NCBI GenBank assembly: GCA_049322335.1
Contig: JBMORL010000048.1
Location: forward strand, 1-64,000
Reading direction: 5' to 3'
Source: JBMORL01 sp049322335
GTDB lineage: Bacteria > Bacteroidota > Bacteroidia > Flavobacteriales_D > UBA2798
Length of the DNA: 64,000 bases
Made by a program: the position numbers and the translations under genes. Below the pieces are notes generated by a model. That model saw only the letters and a program-made list of their open reading frames with translations, ran no database searches and was not told where the DNA came from. This document shows positions 42,581 to 51,472 of this stretch, piece by piece (within the stretch, counting starts at the first letter, position 1; the number at the start of each line of letters is the position of its first letter).

Positions 42581-43873
42581 ATGCGTTACGAGTCTGTTAA
42601 TCCAAAATTATTCATTGACAATCGCAAGCGGCTGGCGGCCATGATGAAGCCGGGATCGCTGGCCGTTTTTAATTCCAATGATAGCATGCCCACCAATGCC
42701 GATGGGCACATGCCTTTTCGCCAGAACAACGACCTGTTTTATCTTTCGGGCATCGACCAGGAAGAAAGCATTCTGGTTATTTTTCCCCATGCTCACGACC
42801 CGGCCCACCGTGAAGTATTATTTCTGAAAGAAACCAGCGAAGAAATAGCTATCTGGGAAGGCGCCAAACACACCAAAAAAAGTGCACACGAAACATCGGG
42901 AATTAAAACCGTTTACTGGCTCAATAGTTTTCAGAAAGTATTTAATACCCTCGTTTGCGAAGCCGAAACGGTTTACCTCAACACCAACGAACATCTGCGT
43001 GCTGTAATTGAAGTGGAGACCCGCGATGCCCGTTTCAATAAATGGATGAAAGAACACTATCCCCTTCACCGTTATGAACGTATTGCCCCGATGATGCATG
43101 AATTACGTTCAGTGAAATCGATGCTGGAGGTGGAACTGCTGCAACGCGCCATGGATATAACGGAGAAAGGATTCAGGAGGTTGTTGAAGTTTATTAAACC
43201 GGGAGTGATGGAATATGAGATAGAAGCCGAATTATCGCACGAATTTTTGCGTAACCGTTCCCGTGGTTTTGCCTATCAGCCCATTATCGCCAGCGGATTC
43301 AACGCCTGTGTTTTGCATTATATTGAAAATGATAAACCGTGTAAAGACGGTGATGTGATTTTACTTGATGTGGGTGCCGAATATGCCAACTACAATGCCG
43401 ATCTCACCCGCTGTGTTCCTGTGAATGGAAAATTTACGGCACGTCAGCGTGAAGTATATAATGCTGTACTTACTGTAATGAAAGGTGCCACAAATATGTT
43501 GCGTCCGGGAACGATGCTGGCCGATTATCACCGTGAAGTGGGAAAATTAATGGAAACTGAATTACTGAAACTGGATCTCCTCACCAAAGAAGACATTAAA
43601 AATCAAAATCCGGAATGGCCGGCCTATAAAAAATATTTTATGCACGGCACTTCACATTTTCTTGGGTTAGATGTACATGATGTGGGATTGTGGCACAAGC
43701 CCATTCAGCCGGGAATGGTGTTTACCTGCGAGCCGGGTATTTATATCCGTGAAGAAAGCCTGGGTATTCGTTTGGAAAACGATATATTGGTTACAGACAG
43801 TAATCCCAAAGACCTGATGGCTACTATTCCCCTTGAGGCGAATGATATTGAGGATTTGATGCATTCGAAATAA
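42581..43873 (+). CDS. pepP: Xaa-Pro aminopeptidase (aminopeptidase P, M24B)
   Basis: 430 residues from ATG 42581 (MRYESVNPKLFIDNRKRLA). The N-terminal domain has MPFRQNNDLFYLSGIDQE. The pita-bread catalytic domain has metal ligands Asp (LLDVGAEYANYNADLTR), His (HGTSHFLGLDVHDVG), Glu (CEPGIYI) and Glu (IRLENDILV). Removes N-terminal residues before proline; cytoplasmic. The start is 163 bases from the divergent sdhC start. Confidence 0.93.
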   Translation: MRYESVNPKLFIDNRKRLAAMMKPGSLAVFNSNDSMPTNADGHMPFRQNNDLFYLSGIDQEESILVIFPHAHDPAHREVLFLKETSEEIAIWEGAKHTKKSAHETSGIKTVYWLNSFQKVFNTLVCEAETVYLNTNEHLRAVIEVETRDARFNKWMKEHYPLHRYERIAPMMHELRSVKSMLEVELLQRAMDITEKGFRRLLKFIKPGVMEYEIEAELSHEFLRNRSRGFAYQPIIASGFNACVLHYIENDKPCKDGDVILLDVGAEYANYNADLTRCVPVNGKFTARQREVYNAVLTVMKGATNMLRPGTMLADYHREVGKLMETELLKLDLLTKEDIKNQNPEWPAYKKYFMHGTSHFLGLDVHDVGLWHKPIQPGMVFTCEPGIYIREESLGIRLENDILVTDSNPKDLMATIPLEANDIEDLMHSK

Positions 43874-43885
43874 AGATTTTGTTGG

Positions 43886-44025
43886 TGAGGATTATAAATC
43901 CTCAGTGACCTGGTGCGGGATTACAAATCCCGCACAACAAAGCCGGGCGGAATTGCAAATTCCGCATAACGAAGCGGAGCGGGATTTGCAATCCCGCTCG
44001 AAATAACCCGGGATTTGCAATCCCG
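43886..44025. repeat. five palindromic repeats of the GGGATTTGCAATCCC type
   Basis: Positions: TGAGGATT-ATA-AATCCTCA 43886-43904; TGCGGGATT-ACA-AATCCCGCA 43914-43934; GCGGAATT-GCA-AATTCCGC 43947-43965; GAGCGGGATT-TGC-AATCCCGCTC 43977-43999; CGGGATT-TGC-AATCCCG 44009-44025. Each is a perfect inverted repeat with a 3-base centre, spaced about 30 bases apart. The last ends nine bases before the alpha/beta-hydrolase ATG. They look like a REP-type intergenic repeat family. No gene fits in this interval. Confidence 0.85.
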
Positions 44026-44034
44026 CACAACGAG

Positions 44035-44841
44035 ATGACCGAGAAAAAAACCGAAACATTCAACGGTAAAAAAATTTCCTACACTATTGCAGGAAAAGGA
44101 AATGGAATTGTTTTTCTTCACGGATTTTTTGAATCGAAAAAGATATGGGAAGATTTTTCGGATCAGCTTTCAAAAAACTTTTGTGTTATATGTATCGATC
44201 TTCCGGGCCACGGAGAAACGGATGTTTTCGGTGAAGTGCACACTATGAGCCTTATGGCCGATTGTATAAATGCTATTCTTAAAAAAGAAAATGTAAGTAA
44301 TATTTTTCTTGTTGGTCATTCTATGGGCGGATATGCTGCGCTGAGTTTTGCAGAGCGATATAGTGAGAAAATAAAAGGGTTGTGTATGTTTAACAGCACT
44401 GCTTATGCCGATAGTGAAATAAAAAAAGCCGACCGCGACAGGGCTATTAAGGTATTGAAGAAAAATCCGATGGTTTTTTTCAATGAAGCTATTCCCAATT
44501 TATTCGGAAAGGAAAACCTGGAAAAATTCAGGAATGAAATTGAAGCAGCCAAACAACTGGCTGTTGCCACTTCCATTGACGGAGCCTGCGCCTGTTTACG
44601 CGGAATGAAGGTAAGAGAAGATAAAACCGAATTGCTGGGAAAAATAAAATTTCCTGTTTTGTATATTGCCGGAGACATGGACAATGTGAATCCGGTGGAC
44701 AAAACAATAGAACAAAGCAGGCTTTCCGAAAAAATAAAGCTGGTGGTGCTTCCTCATTGCGGACACATGGGATTTCTGGAGGCGAAAGAAGAATCGCTTG
44801 AAGCAGTAAAAAAATTTGCCGGAGAAGTTTTTAACGGTTAA
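44035..44841 (+). CDS. alpha/beta-fold hydrolase
   Basis: 268 residues. Nucleophile elbow VGHSMGGYAAL with catalytic Ser, oxyanion-type FLHGFFESKKIW, and catalytic His in VLPHCGHMGFLE; Asp in IAGDMDNVNP. Cytoplasmic. The family covers esterases, haloperoxidase-like enzymes and C-C hydrolases, so the substrate is open. It overlaps the convergent small gene at 44831 by 11 bases. Confidence 0.9.
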   Translation: MTEKKTETFNGKKISYTIAGKGNGIVFLHGFFESKKIWEDFSDQLSKNFCVICIDLPGHGETDVFGEVHTMSLMADCINAILKKENVSNIFLVGHSMGGYAALSFAERYSEKIKGLCMFNSTAYADSEIKKADRDRAIKVLKKNPMVFFNEAIPNLFGKENLEKFRNEIEAAKQLAVATSIDGACACLRGMKVREDKTELLGKIKFPVLYIAGDMDNVNPVDKTIEQSRLSEKIKLVVLPHCGHMGFLEAKEESLEAVKKFAGEVFNG

Positions 44842-45124
44842 CCGTAAAGTTGAATTTCAGCAGATCAGCGCCATCCACTACCCACAATGAATACGATCCG
44901 TTTTTCAATTCGGAGATATTGATTGCTGATGTCAGGTTTTCGAGCTCTCCTTTTTTAATGATATTTCCGCTGAAATCACACAGGTCGTACAATGCTCTCC
45001 AGGTTTTAGGCTGATAGGTGACTGTAAGTTCTGATTTTCCGACAATAACTTTCAGGTCGGGAGAAATGATCCCGGTTCGTTGTTTGGCCCAGTCGGTGGC
45101 CTTTGATGTGCTTTTATCCTCCAC
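44831..45124 (-). CDS. small protein resembling a lone T9SS sorting domain
   Basis: 97 residues with GTG start at 45124 and no signal peptide. The text LTVTYQPKTWRALYDLCDFSGNIIKKGELENLTSAINISELKNGSYSLWVVDGADLLKFNFTVNR follows the usual order of a Por secretion C-terminal domain (D-x-x-G-x-x-I...LKNGSY...F). It has no attached cargo, so it is either a remnant of a larger gene or an unrelated domain with the same fold. Remaining doubt concerns the start codon. Confidence 0.45.
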   Translation of the reverse strand: MEDKSTSKATDWAKQRTGIISPDLKVIVGKSELTVTYQPKTWRALYDLCDFSGNIIKKGELENLTSAINISELKNGSYSLWVVDGADLLKFNFTVNR

Positions 45125-45260
45125 TTTTCGTTCTGCTATATGTACAAAAGACGCAAACTTTATTTATTTGTAGTGTTACATAAGTTAAAATTAGCCGAAA
45201 CCCCAAAAATGCTCTACAAAACGAAGCAACGTTCGACCAAAACCGTGATTTTATCCCCTC

Positions 45261-45287
45261 AAATAAAAGCCCCCTGTATTCGGGGGC
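45261..45287 (-). terminator. terminator for the 45323-46030 gene
   Basis: On the minus strand GCCCCC (45287-45282) pairs with GGGGGC (45274-45269) around a 7-base loop, followed by TTTTATTT. It is 35 bases after the end of the minus-strand gene at 45323. Confidence 0.65.
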
Positions 45288-45322
45288 GGATAAAGTGAAT
45301 TGGTGGTGTATTTTGGGTTAAA

Positions 45323-46030
45323 CTAACGTTGTGCGAGTTCTTTTAATTTATCCCCGATAGCCTGTTTTTCCATTTCAATAGCTCTTTCCAGGGGAATACG
45401 GCCATTACCGGCATCAAAGGAAATGATCAGAATTTCGGAAATTCCTTCGCGGATAAACAACTGCTCCACCTGGCGGGCATCATCGGATGAATAGAATTTT
45501 CCGAAAATATACCGGTTTTTTCCGCCCGAGTTAAAATATACCTGTATGCCGCGTACAGAGGCATAAATATCTTCCACTGTTTTTCCTTCGGGAAGTGAAA
45601 ACTCAAGTGAAAAATAAAAATCATCTTTTCGCAGAGAGGCAATAATGCTGTCGGTGGCTTCGGGCGACAATTCTGCCGTATATTCTTCTTCCATTGCATT
45701 CCTGTTGTTCATAAGAGAAAAAGCATCTTCCATTGAAATACGCGAATGATTGAAATAAGCTATTATTTCTGCTTCTATAAGACCGTTTTTCTTAACAGAG
45801 TTCAGTTCCTTAAGTGCCAGCATATAATCAGTAAAATTTCCCGCTTCGGTGGTTTGTGTAAGCCCGGTAACAGGCGCATACTGCTTAAGCAGGCTGTCCG
45901 TTAGTACAACAGTTTTAGGTGCAGAAATCCGGAACACCAACCCGCTGGACAATGAAGAAATATGGGCAAAAAGAATATTGTTGGTTACTATAAATACAAC
46001 AACAATAAAATGGCGGTTAATCGTTTTCAT
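45323..46030 (-). CDS. secreted hypothetical protein with SPOR-like end
   Basis: 235 residues. The N-terminus (HFIVVVFIVTNNILFAH) is a signal peptide. The middle is helical. The last ~70 residues (IQVYFNSGGKNRYIFGKFYSSDDARQVEQLFIREGISEILIISFDAGNGRIPLERAI) have the strand-helix-strand order of SPOR domains, which bind denuded peptidoglycan; this is my inference from shape, not from a clear sequence match. It stands alone with its own terminator. Confidence 0.6.
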   Translation of the reverse strand: MKTINRHFIVVVFIVTNNILFAHISSLSSGLVFRISAPKTVVLTDSLLKQYAPVTGLTQTTEAGNFTDYMLALKELNSVKKNGLIEAEIIAYFNHSRISMEDAFSLMNNRNAMEEEYTAELSPEATDSIIASLRKDDFYFSLEFSLPEGKTVEDIYASVRGIQVYFNSGGKNRYIFGKFYSSDDARQVEQLFIREGISEILIISFDAGNGRIPLERAIEMEKQAIGDKLKELAQR

Positions 46031-46237
46031 GGCAATTGTTTTTCAGGGTTAAACAATAGATACTCGGTAAAAGGCAAGAAAAGAGTCCATGAAGCTTCAT
46101 CCGGACAGAACCAAGGCAAAGAATATTATTTTGTTTTCTTTACGTTTGTTTCATGTTAACAAAATATTTAACTGAAAAAAACCGTAATTGGTTTCATTTT
46201 TCGCTAAACTTTTGACTAAACTTTTTAACACTGAATT

Positions 46238-46253
46238 GTTATGCGCGCATAAC
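46238..46253. promoter_or_regulatory. perfect 16-bp palindrome
   Basis: GTTATGCGCGCATAAC is a perfect palindrome, rich in CpG/GpC compared with the AT-rich 281-base gap around it (46031-46311). It lies about 210 bases upstream of the 46030 start and 59 bases beyond the end of the nuclease gene. It may be a protein-binding site or a repeated element. Confidence 0.4.
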
Positions 46254-46311
46254 TAACTGGAAGAAAAATGGTTAGGAAAAGAAAAGGAGAAGGAAAAAAA
46301 TGGAGGAAAAG

Positions 46312-47319
46312 TTAATGATCTTCACAAACCCTGCCTTTTTTCTTGCCTTCATTAAAAAGATGTTCTTCATCTGTCATCTGCTGCTGGGCTTCTTCGCTGA
46401 GTTTTTTTCCTTTATATTTATTCAAATCGGGTTTCCCGGCATTTACCCAGGCGGTATACCACAAGCTACCCACAGCAACAATCGACTGCCGCATTCTTCG
46501 TTCTACCATGCCGTTGAGCATTTCACTATAGGCTTTTGTAAATTCCTGCGAATACACTTTTACCAAAACATTACCACGGTTTTCGTAACTGTATTTTTTG
46601 TCTTCAGGAAATTTTTCGGTAAGTTCTTTTTCAAAACGCAAAACAGAATCCACCGCGCGGTTACTTTCCTGCACTACTTCCCATGCATAATCAACAGGTG
46701 ATTCGATATACTTTGCTTTCCCTGTAAAATAATCATACTCTTCAGCCTGCAATTCGGGCACGCGCGATTCCCAAAAACCGTGAATGCCTTTTTGGTTGGT
46801 GAGTTGGCCGTTATAATTTTCGGTAGTATGCAACGGAACATGTGCATCTCCGATATAATGCCCGAGATCGGCAGAAAGTTTTAACACCTGGTCGTAATTT
46901 TCTTCTTTAAATGCTTTTGTCAAACGAAACATCATCACCTCAATGTGCCAGGGAACAATTCCATAGGTTTGCAATGTATCTTCCGTGAATTTTTCCACCG
47001 CATCTTTCCATTTTCGCGGAACATTTTTAAAAGGATCTTCCCCGCTTTTGGCATAATGGTCGATATCGATATAATGCCGTTGTGCCTCGCCTTCCACTGC
47101 ATATCTTCTTTTATCAGGATCTACAGCATGTTCGGTAATAAAATCGATGTTGTCTTTGTAAAATGTAAACATTTCGGGTGGTAACGTAAACACCGCCATC
47201 CGGTTGATGCGTTTGTGTCCGTAAAATCCCCATGCCTGCGCACGCTCACGGGAAAAAAAAGAAAAAGTAATGATGGAAAGCAGGAAAAAAGCAACCGTTA
47301 TTTTAAGAAAGAATTTCAT
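46312..47319 (-). CDS. S1/P1-nuclease-like secreted zinc phosphodiesterase
   Basis: 335 residues from ATG 47319 (a GTG lies two codons upstream). Signal peptide ends at AQA, leaving mature Trp in WGFYGHKRINRMA, as the N-terminal Trp of S1/P1 nucleases and zinc phospholipases C ligates zinc. Further ligands: HYIDIDHY, DLGHYIGDAHVPLHTTENY, HGFWESRVPEL. These three His/Asp groups form the tri-zinc site. Acts in the periplasm or outside on nucleic acids or phospholipids. Confidence 0.85.
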   Translation of the reverse strand: MKFFLKITVAFFLLSIITFSFFSRERAQAWGFYGHKRINRMAVFTLPPEMFTFYKDNIDFITEHAVDPDKRRYAVEGEAQRHYIDIDHYAKSGEDPFKNVPRKWKDAVEKFTEDTLQTYGIVPWHIEVMMFRLTKAFKEENYDQVLKLSADLGHYIGDAHVPLHTTENYNGQLTNQKGIHGFWESRVPELQAEEYDYFTGKAKYIESPVDYAWEVVQESNRAVDSVLRFEKELTEKFPEDKKYSYENRGNVLVKVYSQEFTKAYSEMLNGMVERRMRQSIVAVGSLWYTAWVNAGKPDLNKYKGKKLSEEAQQQMTDEEHLFNEGKKKGRVCEDH

Positions 47320-47430
47320 GCGCACATATTTTTTTTAAACCCCACATACCTGCCTGTGGACAGATAGTGAATATTCATCATCGGCTGATCTTTCTTATTT
47401 GGAATGATGAATAGTTCATAGTTCATTCTT

Positions 47431-48195
47431 TTATTTTACTGCTGATGTAATTTCCGGATGTGCAACAGGATCGTTCCATTTGAGTTTTACCAGCGCTTCG
47501 CCTTCCATCACGGGAATAACGCGGGTGAGGTTGGGTTGTAAACAATATTTAATATCGTCTTTCAAACCCAGTCGCGCGAGCCTTTCCTTATGCGAAGCAT
47601 TGCGTAAAAATTTATACGGATCGTTCTGTGAATCCTGGAACAAAAATTTAAGTGCCATAGCCGCATCGCCCAGCTTAAAAATTTCATGGTGTTTGGAAAG
47701 TTCAACAGTAACCGCACCGGCAAACAATGCATCTTCGAGATTGAATTTATTTTTCCATCCCGAACACAACATCAGTACTTTTCTTTTTTCGCTGATAAGG
47801 TATTCACACAGTGCCCCGATATTTAAAAATGAACCGATAACAATTTTATAGGCGCCTTTTGCTGCTTCAATAGCTTGTGTGCCGTTAGTGGTGGTAATTA
47901 CCAGTGTCTGACCTTTAATTTTTTCGCTCATGTAGCTATAGGGAGAATTCCCGAATTCAAACCCTTCAACAGGAACGCCTTCACGTTCTGCTCCTACAAT
48001 AAATCCTTTGTCGCGATATAATTTCGCTTCTTCAACCGTTGCCACAGGAATTATTTTTTCGGCTCCGTGCTGAAAAGCCGTACACATAGCTGAAGTGGCC
48101 CGAAGAATATCAATGATCACCACAATACTGTCATCGTCTTTGTATACGGGATACAAGTAAGGCGAAAAACAGGCGTCAATGATGAGTTTACTCAT
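47431..48195 (-). CDS. comB: 2-phosphosulfolactate phosphatase (ComB-like)
   Basis: 254 residues. ComB-family text: IVVIIDILRATSAMCTAFQHGAEKIIPVATVEEA, GAEREGVPVEGFEFGNSP, TLVITTTNGTQAIEAA, LCSGWKNKFNLEDALFAGA. It releases phosphate from 2-phosphosulfolactate, known from coenzyme M synthesis in methanogens; in Bacteroidota it may feed sulfolactate-derived products. comA is not in the window. It ends a minus-strand run after gcvT (14-base gap). Confidence 0.87.
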   Translation of the reverse strand: MSKLIIDACFSPYLYPVYKDDDSIVVIIDILRATSAMCTAFQHGAEKIIPVATVEEAKLYRDKGFIVGAEREGVPVEGFEFGNSPYSYMSEKIKGQTLVITTTNGTQAIEAAKGAYKIVIGSFLNIGALCEYLISEKRKVLMLCSGWKNKFNLEDALFAGAVTVELSKHHEIFKLGDAAMALKFLFQDSQNDPYKFLRNASHKERLARLGLKDDIKYCLQPNLTRVIPVMEGEALVKLKWNDPVAHPEITSAVK

Positions 48196-48209
48196 AACGG
48201 GGTGAGGAT

Positions 48210-49313
48210 TTACTTTTTCAAAAAAGGAATTTTCACCACTTTTGCTTTCAGTAATTTATCACGGACTTTTACAAAAATTTCGGAATCAGGTTTTGAAAGT
48301 GGCGCGGGAACGTAACCGAGGCCTATTGCTTTCTGCAAAGTGGGTGATTGTGTTCCTGAAGTAACTTTTCCTATTGTGTTTCCTGTTGCATCAGTAATTT
48401 CATAATCGTGCCGCGGAATGCCACGGTCAATCATTTCAAATCCCACCAGTTTTTTAGAAACGCCATTTGTTTTATGCGCTTCAATAGCTGCCCTGTTGGT
48501 AAAATCTTTGGTGAATTTTGTAATCCACCCCAGGCCCGCTTCGATGGGAGAAGTAGTATCATCAATATCATTTCCATATAAACAAAATCCCATTTCCAGG
48601 CGAAGCGTATCACGTGCGCCCAGCCCGACAGGTTTTATTCCGAATTCTTTTCCAGCTTCCATAATAGCATCCCACATTTTTACAGCATGTGCATTGGGAA
48701 AATAAATTTCAAATCCTCCTGCACCGGTATATCCCGTATTGGAAATGGTAACATGATCCACCCCGTTGAATTTACCAATACAAAAAGAATAATAAGGAAT
48801 GGAAGAAAGATTAACCCCGGTTAACTTTTGCAGTGTGGCTATTGCATTGGGGCCCTGGATGGCCAGCAGAGAGGTTTCGTCAGACAGGTTGGTCATTTTC
48901 ACTCCACCGGTATTGTATTTTGAAACCCAGTTCCAGTCTTTTTCAATATTACTGGCATTTACCACCAGCATATAACGGTTTTCGGATATACGATACACCA
49001 GCAGATCATCCACTATTCCGCCTTTTTCATTAGGCAGGCAGGAATACTGTGCTTTCCCGTCCGTCAGCACCGAAGCATCATTGGAAGTAACCCGCTGGAT
49101 GAGATCCAGCGCAGCAGGGCCCTCGAGGAGAAATTCACCCATGTGAGAAACATCAAACATTCCCACGGCATTTCTTACGGTGGCGTGTTCGTCATTGAGG
49201 CCACTATAGGAAACCGGCATGTTGTACCCGGCAAAGGGCACCATTTTAGCTCCCAGGGAAATGTGTTTTTCGGTAAGTGCGGTAGATTTGATGGCTTCGG
49301 CTGTTGTTTCCAT
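48210..49313 (-). CDS. gcvT: glycine cleavage system T protein (aminomethyltransferase)
   Basis: 367 residues. Moves the aminomethyl group from H-protein lipoate to tetrahydrofolate. Visible motifs: MVPFAGYNMPVSY, GMFDVSHMGEF, DDLLVYRI, GYTGAGGFEIYF, GLGARDTLRLEMG (catalytic Asp region). Length normal. gcvH and gcvP are not in the window. Lies between the glycosyltransferase (26-base gap) and comB. Confidence 0.95.
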   Translation of the reverse strand: METTAEAIKSTALTEKHISLGAKMVPFAGYNMPVSYSGLNDEHATVRNAVGMFDVSHMGEFLLEGPAALDLIQRVTSNDASVLTDGKAQYSCLPNEKGGIVDDLLVYRISENRYMLVVNASNIEKDWNWVSKYNTGGVKMTNLSDETSLLAIQGPNAIATLQKLTGVNLSSIPYYSFCIGKFNGVDHVTISNTGYTGAGGFEIYFPNAHAVKMWDAIMEAGKEFGIKPVGLGARDTLRLEMGFCLYGNDIDDTTSPIEAGLGWITKFTKDFTNRAAIEAHKTNGVSKKLVGFEMIDRGIPRHDYEITDATGNTIGKVTSGTQSPTLQKAIGLGYVPAPLSKPDSEIFVKVRDKLLKAKVVKIPFLKK

Positions 49314-49339
49314 TGCAGGTTGTTTTATACAAATATAGG

Positions 49340-50419
49340 TTATTGGATCAATTTATTAAAAGTATCCAGGTAAACCGGTTGCCATGCAAAAACCGAGTAT
49401 TTTTCTATCACAGTTTGACGGGCTTTTTCTCCCATTTTTACCCGCAATTCCGTACTATCAATCAACTGTTTGAGTTTTTTCTGCCATTCCTCGTCACCCG
49501 AAGCGAGAAATCCATTCTCACCATCGGTAATAATATCTGTATTTACTCCTACGGGCGACATGATAGTGGGAATCCCCATCGCCATGTACTGTAATCCTTT
49601 CAGTCCACATTTTCCTTTAGCCCACTCGTCATCGGGCAACGGCATAATACCAATATCAAATTGCTGCAGATCGGAAATTTCGGTAGCGCTGCTCCAGGCA
49701 ATTCCTTTTATGCCAAGTTCTTCGTTTATATATTCTTTATCACCAATTACTTTTATTTCCACCCCCGAACCGTATTCTGCTTTAATCTTTTTCAGAAAAG
49801 GGATGGCGTACTGAAAATGTTTCATAGTAGTAAGGCTGCCGGTCCAACCGATGCACACCGTACCATTTTTATTTTCTTGTTTTGGAATATATTTTTCGGT
49901 TTCGATAGTGGTAGGAATAACCTGTACACCGGGGTTGTATTTCAGTGCATATTCCGCCAAATAGGGATTTCCGGCAAATACAAGATGGGAAAGCTGAATG
50001 ATTTGTGAAGTTTTAGACGGGTTTTTTAGAAAATGCAGTTTTTTATTGGCATCCGATATATCAAGATTCCAGATAGCATCATCAAAATCGAAAATAATCT
50101 TTGCCCGGCTTTTCCGAAATTGTTTTTCAAAAAAAACAGAACCGGTCATGAATGCTTCGCGCTGAATGAAAATGATATCGTATTTATTTTTTCCGGCCAG
50201 GTCGCGGAAACGTTTCACCACGCTTTTCAAAAAAATTATTGCTTTAAGAAAATACCTTCCTTCCTGGTAAAAAAACTTATCATCTTTTTCGGAAAGCAAA
50301 AAAGAAAGCGTGCACTGCCATCCGTTTTTTTCAAGAAAATTAAAATACTGTTCGAACCGGAAGCGCTGGCTGGGGGAACGGTCGGGCCGGTGAGCTGCTA
50401 TGAATAATACGCGGGGCAT
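49340..50419 (-). CDS. glycosyltransferase, GT4-like
   Basis: 359 residues from ATG 50419 (MPRVLFIAAHRPDRSPSQRFRFEQY). GT-B fold; the C-terminal nucleotide-sugar domain contains CIGWTGSLTTMKHFQYA and the E-rich site GIMPLPDDEWAKGKCGLKGLQYMAMGIPTI. Donor and acceptor unknown. Two bases separate it from the epimerase, so the pair probably serves surface glycan synthesis, with the epimerase supplying the donor or acceptor sugar. Confidence 0.87.
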   Translation of the reverse strand: MPRVLFIAAHRPDRSPSQRFRFEQYFNFLEKNGWQCTLSFLLSEKDDKFFYQEGRYFLKAIIFLKSVVKRFRDLAGKNKYDIIFIQREAFMTGSVFFEKQFRKSRAKIIFDFDDAIWNLDISDANKKLHFLKNPSKTSQIIQLSHLVFAGNPYLAEYALKYNPGVQVIPTTIETEKYIPKQENKNGTVCIGWTGSLTTMKHFQYAIPFLKKIKAEYGSGVEIKVIGDKEYINEELGIKGIAWSSATEISDLQQFDIGIMPLPDDEWAKGKCGLKGLQYMAMGIPTIMSPVGVNTDIITDGENGFLASGDEEWQKKLKQLIDSTELRVKMGEKARQTVIEKYSVFAWQPVYLDTFNKLIQ

Positions 50420-50421
50420 GA

Positions 50422-51435
50422 TTAATCTTCCAGCCACACCGGGGGAAGTTTTTCCGTGATCTCTATGTCCGAAAATCTACTGCTTTTTTTCACCCCTTCA
50501 TTTTTCGCCCAGGCCGCCATTTTTTTTAACCCTTCTTTCAGTGATGTGCTGTTGTATTCACCAAACACCGATTTACTGAGCGTGTGGTCGGCATAAGCGT
50601 GCTTTACTTCGTTACGCGGATCAAGATGACGTACTTCACCGGTAATTCCCATAGACTGCATCACTTCGGCAGCCAGTTCCTTTACCGTATATTCTTTATC
50701 AGCACCGATATTAAAAATTTTATTCCATGATTTTTCATTGGTAGTACAGGAAGCAAGAGCGGGAGCAATGTCTCCCACATAGCTAAAAGCGCGTGTTTGC
50801 AATCCATCGCCAAAGACCGTGAGTGATTTTCCCTGCATCAGCTGGTTCATAAAAATTCCCACCACATTGCGATAACGGTCGCCCAGGTTCTGGTACTCTC
50901 CATAAACATTATGAGGGCGAAACACCACATAGTTCAACCCGAACATTTCATGCGAAACGCGGAGTTCCATTTCCACTGCATATTTGGCAATACCATAGGG
51001 ATCTTCGGGAACAGGAACTATTTCTTCCTTCAGCGGGGGATGTTGAGAACCATAAACGGCAATGGAAGAAGTGAATACAAAACATTTTATCTTATGCTTA
51101 ATACTTTCGTTAATGAGATTGACGCTGCCTACCAGGTTATTATTATAATTGAACCGTTTGATAAAATGGCTCAATCCTTCGGCTGCATATGCGGCCAGGT
51201 GATATACATAATCAAAATGATATTCATTGAAAATTTTCTCAATGAGTTTTTCATCGGTAATACTTCCCCGGATGAACACTGCTTCTTTGGGGATATTGTG
51301 TTCAAATCCTCCGCTAAGATCATCCAGCACGATTACGCGATGATCCATTTTCAGAAGCTGGCGGACAAGGTGCGAACCGATAAATCCGGCCCCTCCCGTT
51401 ACCAGGGAAACAGGTGTATGGGTGTGGTTGGTCAT
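50422..51435 (-). CDS. NAD-dependent sugar epimerase/dehydratase
   Basis: 337 residues from ATG 51435; a TTG at 51447 is less likely. Extended SDR: nucleotide loop VTGGAGFIGSHLVRQL, active site YGIAKYAVEMELRV (YxxxK), FVFTSSIAVYG with catalytic Ser/Thr, and VVFRPHNVYGEYQNLGDRY. Like UDP-glucose 4-epimerase or dTDP-glucose 4,6-dehydratase relatives. In an operon with the glycosyltransferase. Confidence 0.9.
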   Translation of the reverse strand: MTNHTHTPVSLVTGGAGFIGSHLVRQLLKMDHRVIVLDDLSGGFEHNIPKEAVFIRGSITDEKLIEKIFNEYHFDYVYHLAAYAAEGLSHFIKRFNYNNNLVGSVNLINESIKHKIKCFVFTSSIAVYGSQHPPLKEEIVPVPEDPYGIAKYAVEMELRVSHEMFGLNYVVFRPHNVYGEYQNLGDRYRNVVGIFMNQLMQGKSLTVFGDGLQTRAFSYVGDIAPALASCTTNEKSWNKIFNIGADKEYTVKELAAEVMQSMGITGEVRHLDPRNEVKHAYADHTLSKSVFGEYNSTSLKEGLKKMAAWAKNEGVKKSSRFSDIEITEKLPPVWLED

Positions 51436-51472
51436 GAATGTTGGCAAAAGTAGTGATTGTGCCGGAATAGCC

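Noticed and set aside
43886..44025. Possible CRISPR array
   Set aside because: Units are full palindromes of differing sequence with about 10-base spacers; no cas genes are near.
43921..44121. Minus-strand 66-codon frame across the palindromes
   Set aside because: The translation mirrors the palindrome sequence and overlaps the hydrolase start; no coding signal.
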